Program-made: the position numbers and the translations under genes
The notes under the pieces: model-generated
What the model was told of the DNA's origin: nothing
Databases searched by the model: none
The model's input: the letters and a program-made list of their open reading frames with translations, nothing else
Assembly (NCBI GenBank): GCA_030015575.1
Contig: JASDDO010000026.1
Location: 455,863,096 to 455,927,095, forward strand
Direction of reading: 5' to 3'
Source of the DNA: Agapanthus africanus
Lineage: Eukaryota > Streptophyta > Magnoliopsida > Asparagales > Amaryllidaceae
DNA: 64,000 nucleotides
In this document: positions 1-10,914 of the stretch, in pieces
Layout: every line of letters begins with the position of its first letter
How positions within the stretch are numbered: position 1 is the stretch's first letter

Positions 1-994
1 TTGTTGAATTACCCGACTTAATATTGAAAAGTGTTTTCAATGATGAGACTAAAATGCGGGGTTTATAATTGTTAGGCATGCGATGTCTAAAGAATTCATT
101 TGGTCAGGCATGCGATGTCTGAGGAGGTTGCGGATTCCAACTGTTGCAGTTTTACACTTTGTTTTCTGTGACCGTAAGTGTAATATGTGATATCGCCGGT
201 TTCGTTGCTATATGTCAACGACAATTGGGATGCGCATATTTACTTACGTTGATGACATGTGATGTTATGTGTTGCTGGATATGTTATATTGGATCGTCGT
301 CTTTGAATAGCCGGGGGTTTTTATGTGAGATGAGTGTTTTTCATTTTCATTCATGTAAAAACTTGTATGTAATATTCTTTTATTGGGGCACTTCCAGGTT
401 GCGGAAGTTGTCACCCTTTGTATATTATTTACTTTTCCGCACTAGGATAGACCCAAGGAGGGGAGCACAAGTAACCGGGTTCTGGAGTCCAGTGGGAGAC
501 CAACTCGAGGAGTCGAGTCCGGGTCTCCTAACTCTAGAATTGGTAGGGTTGCTTGCCGCTCTCGTAGGGGTCTAGGGGTGTGGGTTTGGCTATTCATCGT
601 GACCGTGGAATCCGTGTTTTATACTGGCTCGTATTGAAAACACGGACGTCCTAGTATATCCAATATTTCATATGATTCTTCTGCTGCGATATCTGTGATG
701 TGATCATGTGATGTTCTGTGATAGATACAGTATTTAGTATATATGATATATTATATAGACGTTACTTATGTTTTACACCCGCGCTAGCCCTTCCCTGCTC
801 TGCCGTTAGTTACCTAACCTAACGGTGCACGAGGGGACATCGAGGCGAATGCGGATGGCATAAGTGTACGTCGTATTTATCTGTGATGTTTAGGTACTTA
901 AATGATGGGACTTCATTAATGTGATTAATGAAATAAAAGAAACCTAAGATGTTGTAGAATCGAATTTCAAAATAAAACACGTAGCTACAGTTCT

Positions 995-1233
995 TGCTTT
1001 GCATAGCGGTATATATGATATATCCTGCACCTTATTCGATGAGGAAAGGACCGAGATCCCTTCACCGGGAGTGACTCCTTTAGCAATAACTGGCAGATGC
1101 TACACACTCGGTTTGTCTTTTGATAGCTTCTATAGTTTCTGCTTTGCACAGTGATATATATGATATATCCCGCACCTCATTCGACGAGGAAAGGACTGAC
1201 GATCCCTTCACCGGGAGTGACTCCTTTAGCAAA
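995..1233 (+). repeat. Tandem duplication in the Cop1 leader
   Basis: A segment of about 90 bp beginning GCTTTGCA and ending CTCCTTTAGCAA occurs at about 995-1086 and again at about 1141-1233, a period near 146 bp. Both copies contain CCTTCACCGGGAGTGACTCC. The same duplication is present in Cop4 and Cop6. Cop5 has only one copy (around 30505-30600). Confidence 0.85.
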
Positions 1234-1366
1234 ACTAGAAAAGCCACAAAAGCACTCCATTTCAAAATCATTTGATTCTACAACGATATCAAGTTCATTA
1301 CGCAATAGGTTTTCAGAAAAACCTGTCGTAGCCCTCCGTCATTTCAGATAAGTGGTAGTTAGTATT

Positions 1367-1404
1367 CGTGCTACGTTTGTTGGCCTACGTCAAGGCGTAG
1401 TGTG
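1367..1404 (+). other. Stem-loop SL1 of the copia leader (Cop1)
   Basis: CGTGCTACG (1367-1375) pairs with CGTAGTGTG (1396-1404) over nine positions, three of them G-U in the sense strand. The enclosed 20 nt (1376-1395) include an inner five-pair stem, TTGGC with GTCAA. Cop6 has CGTGCTGCG with CGCAGTGTG at the same place, a full A-U to G-C compensatory change. Confidence 0.7.
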
Positions 1405-1461
1405 CGGTAGCTAACTAGTATTTATCTGCTTATGCATATGATGCAGATTGGATTAGGGTAG

Positions 1462-1499
1462 TCGTGCGACTTTGTTGGCCTGCGTCAAGGGTCGTGTGG
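1462..1499 (+). other. Stem-loop SL2 of the copia leader (Cop1)
   Basis: TCGTGCGAC (1462-1470) pairs with GTCGTGTGG (1491-1499) at all nine positions, counting G-U pairs. The enclosed 20 nt nearly repeat those of SL1, again with the TTGGC/GTCAA inner stem. In Cop4 and Cop6 the stem bases differ but pairing is kept. Confidence 0.7.
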
Positions 1500-1539
1500 G
1501 TGGGTTTAATTCAATCAGGAAATGACGGGTTGAACTTGA

Positions 1540-1587
1540 CTAGCGCACTATGGTTTGTTGGCCTGCGTCAAGGTCATAGGACGCTAG
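1540..1587 (+). other. Stem-loop SL3 of the copia leader (Cop1)
   Basis: CTAGCGCACTATGG (1540-1553) pairs with TCATAGGACGCTAG (1574-1587) at 12 of 14 positions. The enclosed 20 nt are the third copy of the conserved apical sequence. The Cop4 copy of this stem pairs at all 14 positions. Confidence 0.7.
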
Positions 1588-1992
1588 GGGCAAAATATTA
1601 TCGGGAATTTCAAGTGTTGAAATTTGCAATGAGATTGCATACCTTCTATGAGATAGTTGGATCCCGATACCCGCTGCGAGTAAGAGTTACTCCTGGGAGT
1701 GTTTTATACATTACAATTAGCCGATCAAGTAGGTATCTAGAAAGGTGTCAACGAGGTTACGCCTCTGGGAAAATGAGGTTTACATTAATTAGGTTCGTGC
1801 GAAAGCACGGGGGACCTCCCTCAAAGTACCGACACTGGCCTGGCTGAAAGATCGACGAACTTATAGTGTGTAATTAATCCCGGCTGGTCTTTCCTTTTAG
1901 GGTTTGAAGGAAGATTTGATAAAAAGCAGTGGGAGCCATCCTGATTAGATAAAATAATAACCAATCTATTCTTGCAAGAGCGCACGCTGAGT

Positions 1993-2014
1993 GTTTTCTT
2001 CTCTCTCTCTCCAG
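1993..2014 (+). promoter_or_regulatory. Candidate 3' splice site before pol (Cop1)
   Basis: A pyrimidine run (TTTTCTTCTCTCTCTC) ends in CAG at 2012-2014, just upstream of the protease region. The same signal is kept in Cop4, Cop5 and Cop6. It fits the plant acceptor consensus; use as a splice site is inferred. Confidence 0.5.
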
Positions 2015-2029
2015 GTAGCGACCATATCA

Positions 2030-3420
2030 CGCCTTAATCAAGATAATAATACGGATTTTTGACCGAACCCGCTTGTTATACTGAGCTGGGGAACATTGGT
2101 CCCGCTCCAACTTATAATTGTTATAAGACAGAGCAGGAAATTGGGGAATACCAGATTTCCCGTGCCGCCCAAACGAAGAGAGTGCATGCTGATGCATCAT
2201 CTTCGGGTGTGTTCGTTGCACAGAACTGTTTCTCTGTATCCTCTACGTCCTGGGTATGTGATACCAGATCAGGATCCCAGATATGTAATCTGTCACATAG
2301 GGCTACAGAAAGGTAGAGAACTGAGAACGGGTGATAAGTTTCATGAGGCAGAAAACGGGGCAAGAGTTGCAGGCAAGTCTGTTGGTCACTGTCACCCTGT
2401 ATTACCAATACGTTGATTCTGAACGAATGTTATTAGATACCGAACCTGATATACAAAATCATATCTATCTCTTTATTAGTAAAGAAACGGTAAAATTTTG
2501 TATTGTTGGATAATGTTTTGAACATTTCTTATATCAAAAGTTGATCGGATCAGGCACGTTATCTAAAAGCATTAATGTTCTAAATCAAACTACAGTTCTT
2601 AGTATACGGAACACACACAAGAGGAAGAGTTCAGAAATGAACGAATCCTTCTTGAGGCATTGTAGACTAGGTCATATCAATGCGACCCGACTGGCTGAAG
2701 TTACATTTAGATGCATATTTAAATTAGTTTGAATTTACATCTTGTGAAACTCGCCAGTCATGTTACAAAGATAAGATGACCACAGCTCTGTTTATTGGAA
2801 ACAGAGAAATAGTTAGTAAACTCTTGGGATGATACATGTTGATGTATGTAAGGTCCCCTGTCTACACATGCCAGGACTGGTTCTTTGTACTTCATTACAT
2901 TCTCTGATGATCTTTCGAGATTCAGACCTATGTTCCTGTTGAAACACAAGTCCGAACCTTTTGAGATATTCACAGAATATAAGTTAGAAGTAGAGAACCA
3001 AAATACGGGTATAAGTATTATGTCCTATGATGAGATCAGGGAAGAGAATACTTGTGCATGGAATTCCTGGAATATTCTAAAGGAGAATGAGATTCTCTCT
3101 CGGCATTACTCCTCCGAATACACCATAGCACGATGGTATATCGGGGCGGAGCAATCACACCCTATATGATATGGTATGCTCTATGATGAGTATTACTGAG
3201 TTACCTATTTCCTTTTAGGGGTTATGCACTTGAGAAGCTGCATACCTATTGAATAGGTTCGAATCAAATCAGTTGCCTACCACTCCATATGAGATATGGA
3301 AAGGGAAGAGCTCATGTCTTAAGCTAGTTAAGATTTGGGGTTGTCCGGCCTATGTCTGAAAGCAAAATCCGGACAAGCTCGAGGCAAGGTCTGTAATGTA
3401 GAACTGGAAAGGTTCCAGCC
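2030..3420 (+). pseudogene. pol: Cop1 protease-integrase remnant
   Basis: Remnant of the first half of copia pol. A frame at 2059-2316 matches the pre-protease peptide of Cop5 and carries CDTRSGSQ where the aspartic protease motif DTGSGSH is expected, so the catalytic Gly is replaced by Arg. HCRLGHINATRL (about 2657-2692) is the first half of the integrase zinc finger. An integrase core frame at 2885-3169 contains SDDLSRFRPMFLLKHKSE, then degenerates to SYDEIREENTCAWNSW where SDRGGEYLS with the second catalytic Asp is expected. Frameshifts, stops and small deletions separate these blocks, so no functional enzyme can be made. Cop6 has the same DTRSG and SYDEIREENTCAWNSW readings, showing that the damage predates both insertions. 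Confidence 0.85.
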
Positions 3421-4770
3421 ATACAAACTGCAGCTGATGATTTGGTAGAACCAAAGGATTCACTAGATTCCAACGAACCTCAGCCTCTCCGCCGATCTAG
3501 TAGGGTTCCTCACCCACCTGAGAGTTACTTCGGTTTCTCTATGACAGTGGGAGCGAGGATTGCATCATGAGATGATGACCCAACTAGCTTCGAGCTAGCC
3601 ATCAGGAGTAAGACTCTGTAAGAATGGCTGGATGCTTAGCGATCTGAGATGGAATCCATATACACCAACAAAGTATGGACTTTGGTTGCTATATCTGAAG
3701 GCTTAAATCCCCATCAGGAGCAAGTATATCTTGAGAAGATTACTTGGTGTATATGGAAAGGTTGAGACTTTCAAAGCTAGACTTGTTAAAGGTTTTCGTC
3801 ATCAACCAAGCGTGGATAATGATGAAACTTTTTCAAGCAACTATGCTTAAGTCCATCCAGATCCTACTTGTCACGGCTACATACCATGACTACGATATCT
3901 GGTGGTTGGGTATCATGACTGCTTTTCTAAATGATGTTTTAGAAGAGTACGTCTATAAGTACACAGCCAGAGGGCTTCGTAGACAGTGGGAGCAGCGGAA
4001 ACGTGTGCAAGATGCTTTATAGGATAAAGCAGGCATCGCGGAGTTGGAACATCTGTTTTGATGGATTAGTCAAAGAAGTTGACATCATCAAAATGGTAGA
4101 TGAACCTTGTATAAACAAAAAGGTAGTAGGGAGTATGGTGGTGATCCTCGTAGAGTACGTGGATGACGTACTCTTGATAAGGAAGGAGTTTCCTATGCTA
4201 CGCTCGATCAATCTCCACTTATCACTATGATTCTCCATATAGGATCAAAGTGATACCTACTAAATCCTGGACTTTGGATCTATGAGATAGATCTAAATGG
4301 ATGTTAGGCTACTCACTAGCTGTAGTGAGATGGTATCATTCGATCCTGGGGAGAATCACTGGAAGTGTTCCAGGGTGATAAAGACGACTAAGTGTCAGTC
4401 ACAGGCATTGTCTTTACCCTCAGTAAAGGGACGGTATGTTGGAAGAGTTCCAAGCTAGATACCGTGACATACTAGACGATAAAGGCAGGATACATCGCTA
4501 CTTAAGATGCTACCAAAGAGGCTGTTTGGGTGTATATTGGTTCATGAGATGAACTATGTTCCTTCCATTGTGTGGCAATGGAGTTGTGGCTTATGCCAAG
4601 GAATGCAGGTCCCATCAGTGATCCAGACATATTCTAAGGCAGTATCACCTGATCATGGAGATGGTTGATCTCTAAGAGATCGAGGTTAGGAGAGTAGACA
4701 CAGAGGACAACACGGCGGATCCACTCACGAAGGCCTATTCCCAGAGAGAGACCTTTATGGGATGGTTGAG
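3421..4770 (+). pseudogene. pol: Cop1 reverse transcriptase-RNase H remnant
   Basis: Remnant of the second half of copia pol. A linker that matches Cop5 (PLRRSSR with an acidic stretch) is followed by RT blocks in shifting frames at 3744-4230, including KQASRSWNICFD and EYVDDVLLI. The YVDD catalytic motif is still readable. The RNase H end is recognisable near 4680-4740 as EVRRVDTEDNTADPLTKA. Many stops and frameshifts interrupt the region, and several blocks present in Cop5 are deleted (RT-RNase H junction near 4240-4400). It could not encode active RT. The same shortened arrangement occurs in Cop6. Confidence 0.85.
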
Positions 4771-4806
4771 TATGAGATACTACAACCACTGCTACAGATG
4801 GCCCTA

Positions 4807-4821
4807 GTGCAAGTGGGAGAT
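4807..4821 (+). promoter_or_regulatory. Polypurine tract of Cop1
   Basis: AAGTGGGAGAT lies immediately before the 3' LTR, the site where plus-strand DNA synthesis is primed. The same sequence, inverted, borders the 3' LTR of Cop6. Confidence 0.8.
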
Positions 4822-7042
4822 TGTTAGTTATATGTATGCCCTAGAGGCCATTACTGTACATTGGATGTATATTGTAGTGGATGCTGGGACATATATAGGG
4901 AGGACTTTCTTGCTCGACATGATAGTATGCTATCTGGTTGACCTTTACCTTAACGTGTACACTGATTGTCTCTCTGTTACATGTTGGTAAAGCCCTTAGG
5001 ATGTGTACTTGACTACCTGGACTATGATGCGGATCATACTAGTGGGGACATGGTAGTCCATAAGTACATCCTTGAAAGTCCCTAGTCGTGGGTGTATCGA
5101 GATGGGGCATCGATATACCAGAGTAGACTAGCGTATACCTTCTCGACCCATACAGATGGGCGATGGATGATCCCATATCCATTGGTGTTTGACATCAGAG
5201 ATGATATACGGGTGCTCAGTAGAGACTGGGTACACTGGACGGACTCGCCGAGAACTCCCAGATGGTATTATACCTCACGTCAGATGGCAGTTCTCTGGTG
5301 ACACTGGTACAGAGTAGTCTGTTGACCCGAGATCGTCATAGAGTCTTGTGTGGTTCCCACTGTGCTTTGATTTCCATCTTACCACGTCCAAGAGGGCGTG
5401 CAAAACGGTGGTTTTTGGGTACAGTCCCGAGTCACATGGAGTCAATGAGCGATAGGAGGGGATTCGTCTCTCCCGGTATAGGGGGTTGATGTTGCGCTGT
5501 GTTCGATTGGCTATAACCGGAAATCCCTGGCCAGGGTTGCTGAGATTTACTGGTAAGTGTTATCAGTAGTTTCTCGAACTGTTATAGACCTCATATCGAC
5601 ACGACTTATCGAGCTATTGGGGTCTGACGTTTACCACCCCTAGGCGAGATATGCGACATATCAGACGATCAGACCGGACTGTACGGTAGTGTTACTGGTT
5701 GGATTCAATGGAGTGTGAGCGGGCTTGCTCGTCGATCTTCTGATCGCTCAATACCCGGGTGGCCGTTACGTTTAGCAGACCGCTTGCGGCTTGTGGGTGT
5801 TTGATATGATCATCACCTGCTACCGGCGTATTGACGAGTCTTTAGAGTCCTACACAGAGGTTTCCTGGCTCAAGCGAAACGAAATAGGAGCGCATATGAG
5901 ATATGTGCGGGACAGAGAATAATGCGTGTATGTGATACCGTATTTCATTCTCGCGAAGAATGTGTCGATTAGTTGTATGCGATATAATCTAGTTATCAAA
6001 TCAAGGATTGATTCGATAAATCGATACATTGAATACTAGTCGGTTATATGCGATATGACCGGATCATTGAATCAAGTGTTGATTTAATGATTTAATGTAT
6101 AATTATATATTTGATATATTACTTTGCATTAACTAGTATCAGTTCACTTTAAATGGATTTTCTCGCTCGGATGTTCACATTGTATATTCGATATAGTTTT
6201 GTGCACATGCTTGTATCATGTATGATGATATATGATAGCTAGGGTTTGTGTAAAGAGTTAATACCTTGGTTAAATAAATGGTTAAGGTTTTTATTCAATT
6301 TATTCATGCAATTATCTTTTAATTTGGATTAAAAGAAAAAGTGAAAAGAAAATAAAAAGGTTGCTTTCTTACATGAAGCTTCTTGTAGCTTCATGCAACT
6401 TTGACTTATGTAACCTTTTTGTCTTCTTATTAAAACCCTAACCATTCATCTAACTTGAGTTAACTCTCTACATCTAACCTTGGTTTAAGTTATGATAAGT
6501 ATAATTCTTTTTCTATTATTAAATAACTTATCATAATTAGCTTCTTCTTCTTCTTCTTTTCTTCAAGTGAAGAAAGCAAGCTCCATCAATGGTGATTGAT
6601 GGAAATGAGTGAGAAATCCAATTCTAAAGTCTACCCACTTCCTATTTCTTCATTCTTTACCTCTTGCCAAGTAGTAGTGTGTGTTTTCTTCACAAGTTTC
6701 TTGACTTGGTGAAGTTGGAGCTTGATTTAGTGATGCCTCGACGTAGATCATCTTCGGCATGGACATCGACGACCTAGCTCGCCTATTTTCCGATGAAGCC
6801 GTCGCTAGAGCCCGGATTCCTTTTGGACAGCAAAGGACTTCGTTGCGGAGCTATGGAGGTGGAGCACCGGATCTACAAAGGTTGTATTTCCGTATTCTTT
6901 ATAGTTAAGTTGTTAACTAGTTTCTCGTTTCGCCTAAACTTTAGCCAACGATCCGTATCTAGGGTTTCTCGGCACCTTAGTTTTTGAAATTGCCATGGTT
7001 GATGGCTTGTGAGACCTCCTTAGCGTGCCTAGGAACCCTACA
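4822..7042 (+). repeat. Cop1 3' LTR
   Basis: A 2221-bp LTR running from TGTTAG to CCTACA, with TGT/ACA ends. It is closely similar to the LTRs of Cop2 (2219 bp) and Cop6 (2226 bp). It contains short perfect hairpins with three-base loops (see 5890-6061) and an AT-rich pyrimidine/purine section around 6270-6600. No host gene lies in it. A 69-codon open frame near 5092-5301 begins with GTG and is not believed to be a gene. Confidence 0.9.
5890..6061 (+). other. Hairpins with ATAT-GNG-ATAT cores in the Cop1 LTR
   Basis: Two clear inverted repeats: GCGCATAT-GAG-ATATGTGC (5890-5908) and CGGTTATAT-GCG-ATATGACCG (6041-6061). Both have three-base loops, and their only imperfect pairs are G-U in the sense strand. 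Equivalents in other LTR copies change both arms and loop but keep pairing. Confidence 0.6.
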
Positions 7043-8682
7043 TTCTAGAGTTAGGAGACCCGGACTCGACTCCTCGAGTTGGTCTCCTACTGGACTCTAG
7101 AACCCGGTTACTTGTGCTCTCCTCCTTGGGTCTATCCTAGTGCGGAAAAGTAAATAATATACAAATGGTGACATCAACCTCAACTCGGAAGTGCCCTAAT
7201 AAAAGAATATTACATACATTTAATTTTACATGAATGAAAATAAAAACTCTCATCTCACATAAAAAAAACCCAGGCTATTCAAACACGACGATCCAATATA
7301 ACATATCCAGCAACACATAACATCACATGTCATCAACGTAAGTAAATATGCGCATCCCAATTGTTGTTGACATATAGCAACGAAACCGGCGATATCACAT
7401 ATTACACTTACGGTCGCAGAAAAGAAAGTGTAAAACTACAACAGTTGGAATCCGCAACCTGCATAGACATCGCATGCCTAACCAAATGAATTTCTTAGAC
7501 ATCGCATGCCTAACAATTATAAACCCCGCATTTTAGTCTCATTATCGAAAACACTTTTCAATATCAAGTCGGGCAATTCAACAAGATTCCCGACATCCTG
7601 ATCGAATGCTCGTCACAAACTTTAGTAGGCGGCCGCACCCCCGATACCGTCGACGAAATGCACTAAGGCGGAACACCGCTGCCGCGAGCACCCGAACGGA
7701 TGCTTTTGGCGATGGGGTTCTCCTACAGTCACTTGGTCGGGGCTATGGGGTGTAGCTGTCTATTAAGTTTACCGGCGAGTATCCGCGTACGCTACGCGAT
7801 TGGGACGGACTTTTGATCACATCAAAATTCCGTGGCAACCGATCAATGAGACTAAACTGCTATGTCTATAACATTCAAATGTTGTTGATTCCAATTATTG
7901 TATCACATTCCAGATAATTAGAAAATGTTAAACTTTTCGATCGAATAATCAAACACCCAAGTTTTCCCGGAAAAGCTCAACACATGAAATAAGTTTAAAA
8001 ACATCCACTTCATGCCACAGTACCAACGGTCCAGCCGTAGAAGGGTCAAGCCAACGCCTCACATGTGGCACGCCGCACTGCCCCAAACCTTAAGGTTCAA
8101 AGGGCAGTTCAAGACGGTCACATAATCGAGTTAAGATTTGTTGTCTTCTAGAGGGTCCATCGCGTTACTTACACTACTTAGAACGTTCTTAAACTACGGA
8201 AAAATCCAACACTTGGAAATTTCCCGGCAGGGGAAAAAGTGGGTATTTATATCCGGTCGAACTTTTTAACATGTTCTAAAATTACCCGGAAAAAACACAT
8301 AGACGAAATTAAACTTTCGATCGAATCAACGAACTCCCAATACAACCATGAAAACTCAAAAGTTGAGTGCAAATTAAAAATTCCCAGAAGACACAAGAAA
8401 CACCAAAAGAGATAACTGTAGAAAATTTACTGCCTAATCATCACAGACGGCCGCGGAACCGCCGCAACAAGTAGGTTAACGCCGCGGTTCCGCGGCTCTA
8501 CTGTAGATTTAGGTTTTCGTTTTCTGCAGTGTTTCTTAGAATTTCCTGCTCTATTTTCTGAGCATTTTTAATTAGGAAAAATCCACTGTTTTAAAAAATG
8601 TACAGAGAGGGGTATTCGGTTAGGGTTTCGGGTTCGATCGGACTTCTAACTTCGTCTACACTTCGCCTAAAGCTCTAGCTAG
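7043..8682 (-). other. Non-coding leader segment of Cop2
   Basis: Leader between the primer-binding site and the point where Cop1 inserted. It aligns with Cop6 46633-48294, including the GC-rich segment near 7620-7800 that Cop4 and Cop5 lack. No coding frame is credible. It carries the GC-rich hairpin at 8449-8498. The portion with the three stem-loops lies beyond Cop1, outside the window. Confidence 0.8.
8449..8498 (-). other. GC-rich leader hairpin HP0 (Cop2)
   Basis: GGCCGCGGAACCGCCGC and GCCGCGGTTCCGCGGCT flank a 15-nt spacer and pair at about 15 of 17 positions. The central arms are GGAACC against GGTTCC, whereas Cop4 and Cop5 use GGATCC on both arms, so pairing is kept with different bases. 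It lies about 190 nt downstream of the primer-binding site. Confidence 0.65.
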
Positions 8683-8694
8683 GCTCTGATACCA
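8683..8694 (-). promoter_or_regulatory. Primer-binding site of Cop2
   Basis: The plus strand reads GCTCTGATACCA, the reverse complement of TGGTATCAGAGC. That sequence matches the 3' end of plant initiator tRNA-Met, the usual primer for minus-strand synthesis. It is separated from the LTR by one base. Confidence 0.9.
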
Positions 8695-8695
8695 C

Positions 8696-10914
8696 TGTAG
8701 GGTTCCTAGGCACACTCATGAGTTTCTATAACTGATCAACCATGCCAAAATCAAATTTTTCATGTGCCAAAGAACCCTAATGCTAGATCGTTAACTAGAG
8801 GTAAGGCAAAACTAAGCAAGTTAACTACTTAACTACAAGTGAAAGGGATTACAACCTTTATAGATCCGGTCCTCCACTTCTTTAGCTCCGTGATGACGTC
8901 CCTCCGCTGTGATCATCAGGATCCTTGACTCTAGCGTTGGTTTCATCGGAGAAATGATCGGGCTAGGTCGTTGACTTCGATGCCGAAGATGATCTACGTC
9001 GAGGCGACTCAAACTCAAGCTCCATCTTCACTAGGTCATGAAACTTCTGAAGATAACACACTCTACTACATGGCAAGTGGTAGAGAATGAAGAAATAGGA
9101 AATGGGTTCACTTTAGAATTGGATTTCTCACTCTAAATCTCATGGCACCATTAGAGGTAGAAAGCTTGCTTCTTCTTGAAGAAGAAGAAGAAGAAGAAAG
9201 AAAAAATGATATGAATAATGAATAAAAAATGAAACTTATCCTTTTAATTATGGTACCATGGTTGAGTTAAGCCCTCATGCTTAACTTGTGTAGAGAATTA
9301 ACGAAAGTATTGGGTTAAGGGTTGGGTTAACTAGCAACCTAAGGAAATGACAAAAGAAATTGACTTTCTCAAAGTTTCTTCAAGCTTCATGAAGCTTGAT
9401 AACTTTGACCAAAGTCTTATTTCTTTTGTTATTTGTTAGGAAATTAGTAAACCCTAATTTAACCTCAATTTGGTTTAAGTCTCATACACACAACTTGTAT
9501 GTATCATCAAGCATGATACAAACATGTACACTTGCATATATCACATATAAACAATGTGTAAATTCAAGTGAGAAAATCAATCTTAAGTGAACCAATACTA
9601 GTTAATGTAAAGAAATATATCAAATATATAATTATACATTAAATTATTAAATCAACACTTGATTTAACGATCCGGTCATATTGCATATAACCGACTAATA
9701 TCTAGTGTATCAATGTATCGAATCAACATTTGATTCGGTAACCCGGCTATATCATATATAACCGTCCGATGAATCTAATCGCGAGAATAGAATTCAGTAT
9801 CACATACTGGTATTATTCTCGGTCCCGCACATATCTCATATGCGCTCCTATTTCGTTTCGCTTGAGCCAAGAAAAACCTCTGTGTAGGACTCTAAAGACT
9901 CGTCAATACGCCGGCAGTAGGTGATGATCATATCAAACACCCACAAGCCGCAAGCGGTCTGCTAACGGCCACCCGGGTATTGAGCGATCAGAAGATTAAC
10001 GAGCAAGCCCGCTCATACTCCTGTGAATCCAACCAGTAACACTTACCGCACAGTCCGGTCTGTTCGTCTGATATGTCGCATATCTCGCCTAGGGGTGGTA
10101 AACATCAGACCCCAATAGCTTGATAAGTCATGCCGATATTAGGCTCATAACGGGTCGAGAAACTACTGGTAACACTTACCAGTAAATCTCTAAACCAGCC
10201 CTTGCCAGGGACTTCCCTGTTATGGCCAATCGAGCATAGCGCAACATCAACCCCCAATACCGAGAGAGACGGAACCCCTCCTATCGCTCATTGCCTCCAT
10301 GTGACTCGGGACTGTACCCAAAAACCACCGTTTTGCATGCCCTCTTGAACGTGGTAAGGTGGAAATCAAAGCACAGTGGGAATCACACAAGACTCTATGA
10401 CGATCTCGGGTCTACAGACTAACCTGTACCAGTGTCACCCGAGAACTGCCATCTGACATAAGGTATAATACCATCTGGGAGTTCTCGGCGAGTCCGTCCA
10501 GTGTACCCAGTCTTCACTGAGCACCCGTATATCATCTCTGATGTCAAACACCAATGGATATGGGATCATCCATCGCCCATCTGTATAGGTCGAGAAGGTA
10601 TACGCTAGTCTACTTTGGTATATCGATGCCCTGTCTCGATACACCCACGACTAGGGACCTTGAAGGATGTACTTATGGACTACCATATCCCCACTAGTAT
10701 GATCCGCATCATAGTCCAGGTAGTCAAGTACACATCCTAAGGGCTTTACCAACATGTAGCAGAGAGACAATCAGTGTACACGTTAAGGTAAAGAGTAACC
10801 AGATAGCATACTATCATGTCGAGCAAGAAAGTCCTCCCTATATATGTCCAAACATCCACTATAATACACATCACATGTATAGTAATGGCCTCTAGGGCAT
10901 ACATATAACTAACA
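8696..10914 (-). repeat. Cop2 5' LTR
   Basis: A 2219-bp LTR read on the - strand as TGTTAG...CCTACA. It belongs to the same LTR subfamily as Cop1 and Cop6. The primer-binding site beside its inner end makes it the 5' LTR. A short run of GAAGAAGAA repeats lies near 9176-9200. Confidence 0.9.

Larger units (their letters stand above)
1..1992 (+). other. Non-coding leader of Cop1
   Basis: About 2 kb with no credible coding frame. It aligns with the leaders of Cop6, Cop4 and Cop5, which are conserved well enough to follow by eye. It contains a ~146-bp tandem duplication (995-1233), three stem-loops (1367-1587), and a segment leading into the pyrimidine tract before pol. A gag gene with a CCHC zinc knuckle would be expected here in a typical copia element, and I see none. 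The longest open frames in the stretch are unlike any retroelement protein I know and are not shared in frame with the other copies. Confidence 0.8.
1..7042 (+). mobile_element. Cop1: Ty1/copia LTR retrotransposon, 5' part off-window
   Basis: The sequence holds the downstream leader, a wrecked pol, a polypurine tract and a complete 3' LTR in sense orientation. The 5' LTR, primer-binding site and first part of the leader lie left of the window. It matches the reverse complement of Cop6 along its whole length, and the two share many coding lesions, so both belong to one non-autonomous subfamily. The 3' LTR ends in CCTACA at 7042 and is followed directly by leader sequence of another copia copy in the opposite orientation (Cop2), so Cop1 is nested in Cop2. 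The right-hand target copy is probably TTCTA (7043-7047); its partner is outside the window. Confidence 0.9.
7043..10914 (-). mobile_element. Cop2: Ty1/copia element, 5' part only
   Basis: Reading on the - strand, a complete 5' LTR (8696-10914), a primer-binding site and 1.6 kb of leader are visible. At 7042/7043 the leader is broken by Cop1. The rest of Cop2 must lie beyond Cop1, left of the window. Its right end (ACA at 10914) joins Gyp1 LTR sequence at TTAAAAAGGG, which is continuous in the other Gyp1 LTR (19161-19176), so Cop2 is inserted in the Gyp1 3' LTR. TTAAA (10915-10919) is the probable right target copy. Confidence 0.88.

Noticed and set aside
1367-1587. Reading the three repeated apices as a CRISPR-like or satellite array.
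   Set aside because: Only three units with unequal spacing, plant retroelement context, and stems that covary; no such array would be expected.
5092-5301. A 69-codon open frame repeated in several copia LTRs (also 10435-10644, 34956-35165, 41877-42086, 50054-50263).
   Set aside because: It starts with GTG, has no ATG, is broken by stops in Cop3 and in the Cop5 5' LTR, and varies in ways not typical of protein constraint. Conservation is that of the LTR itself.
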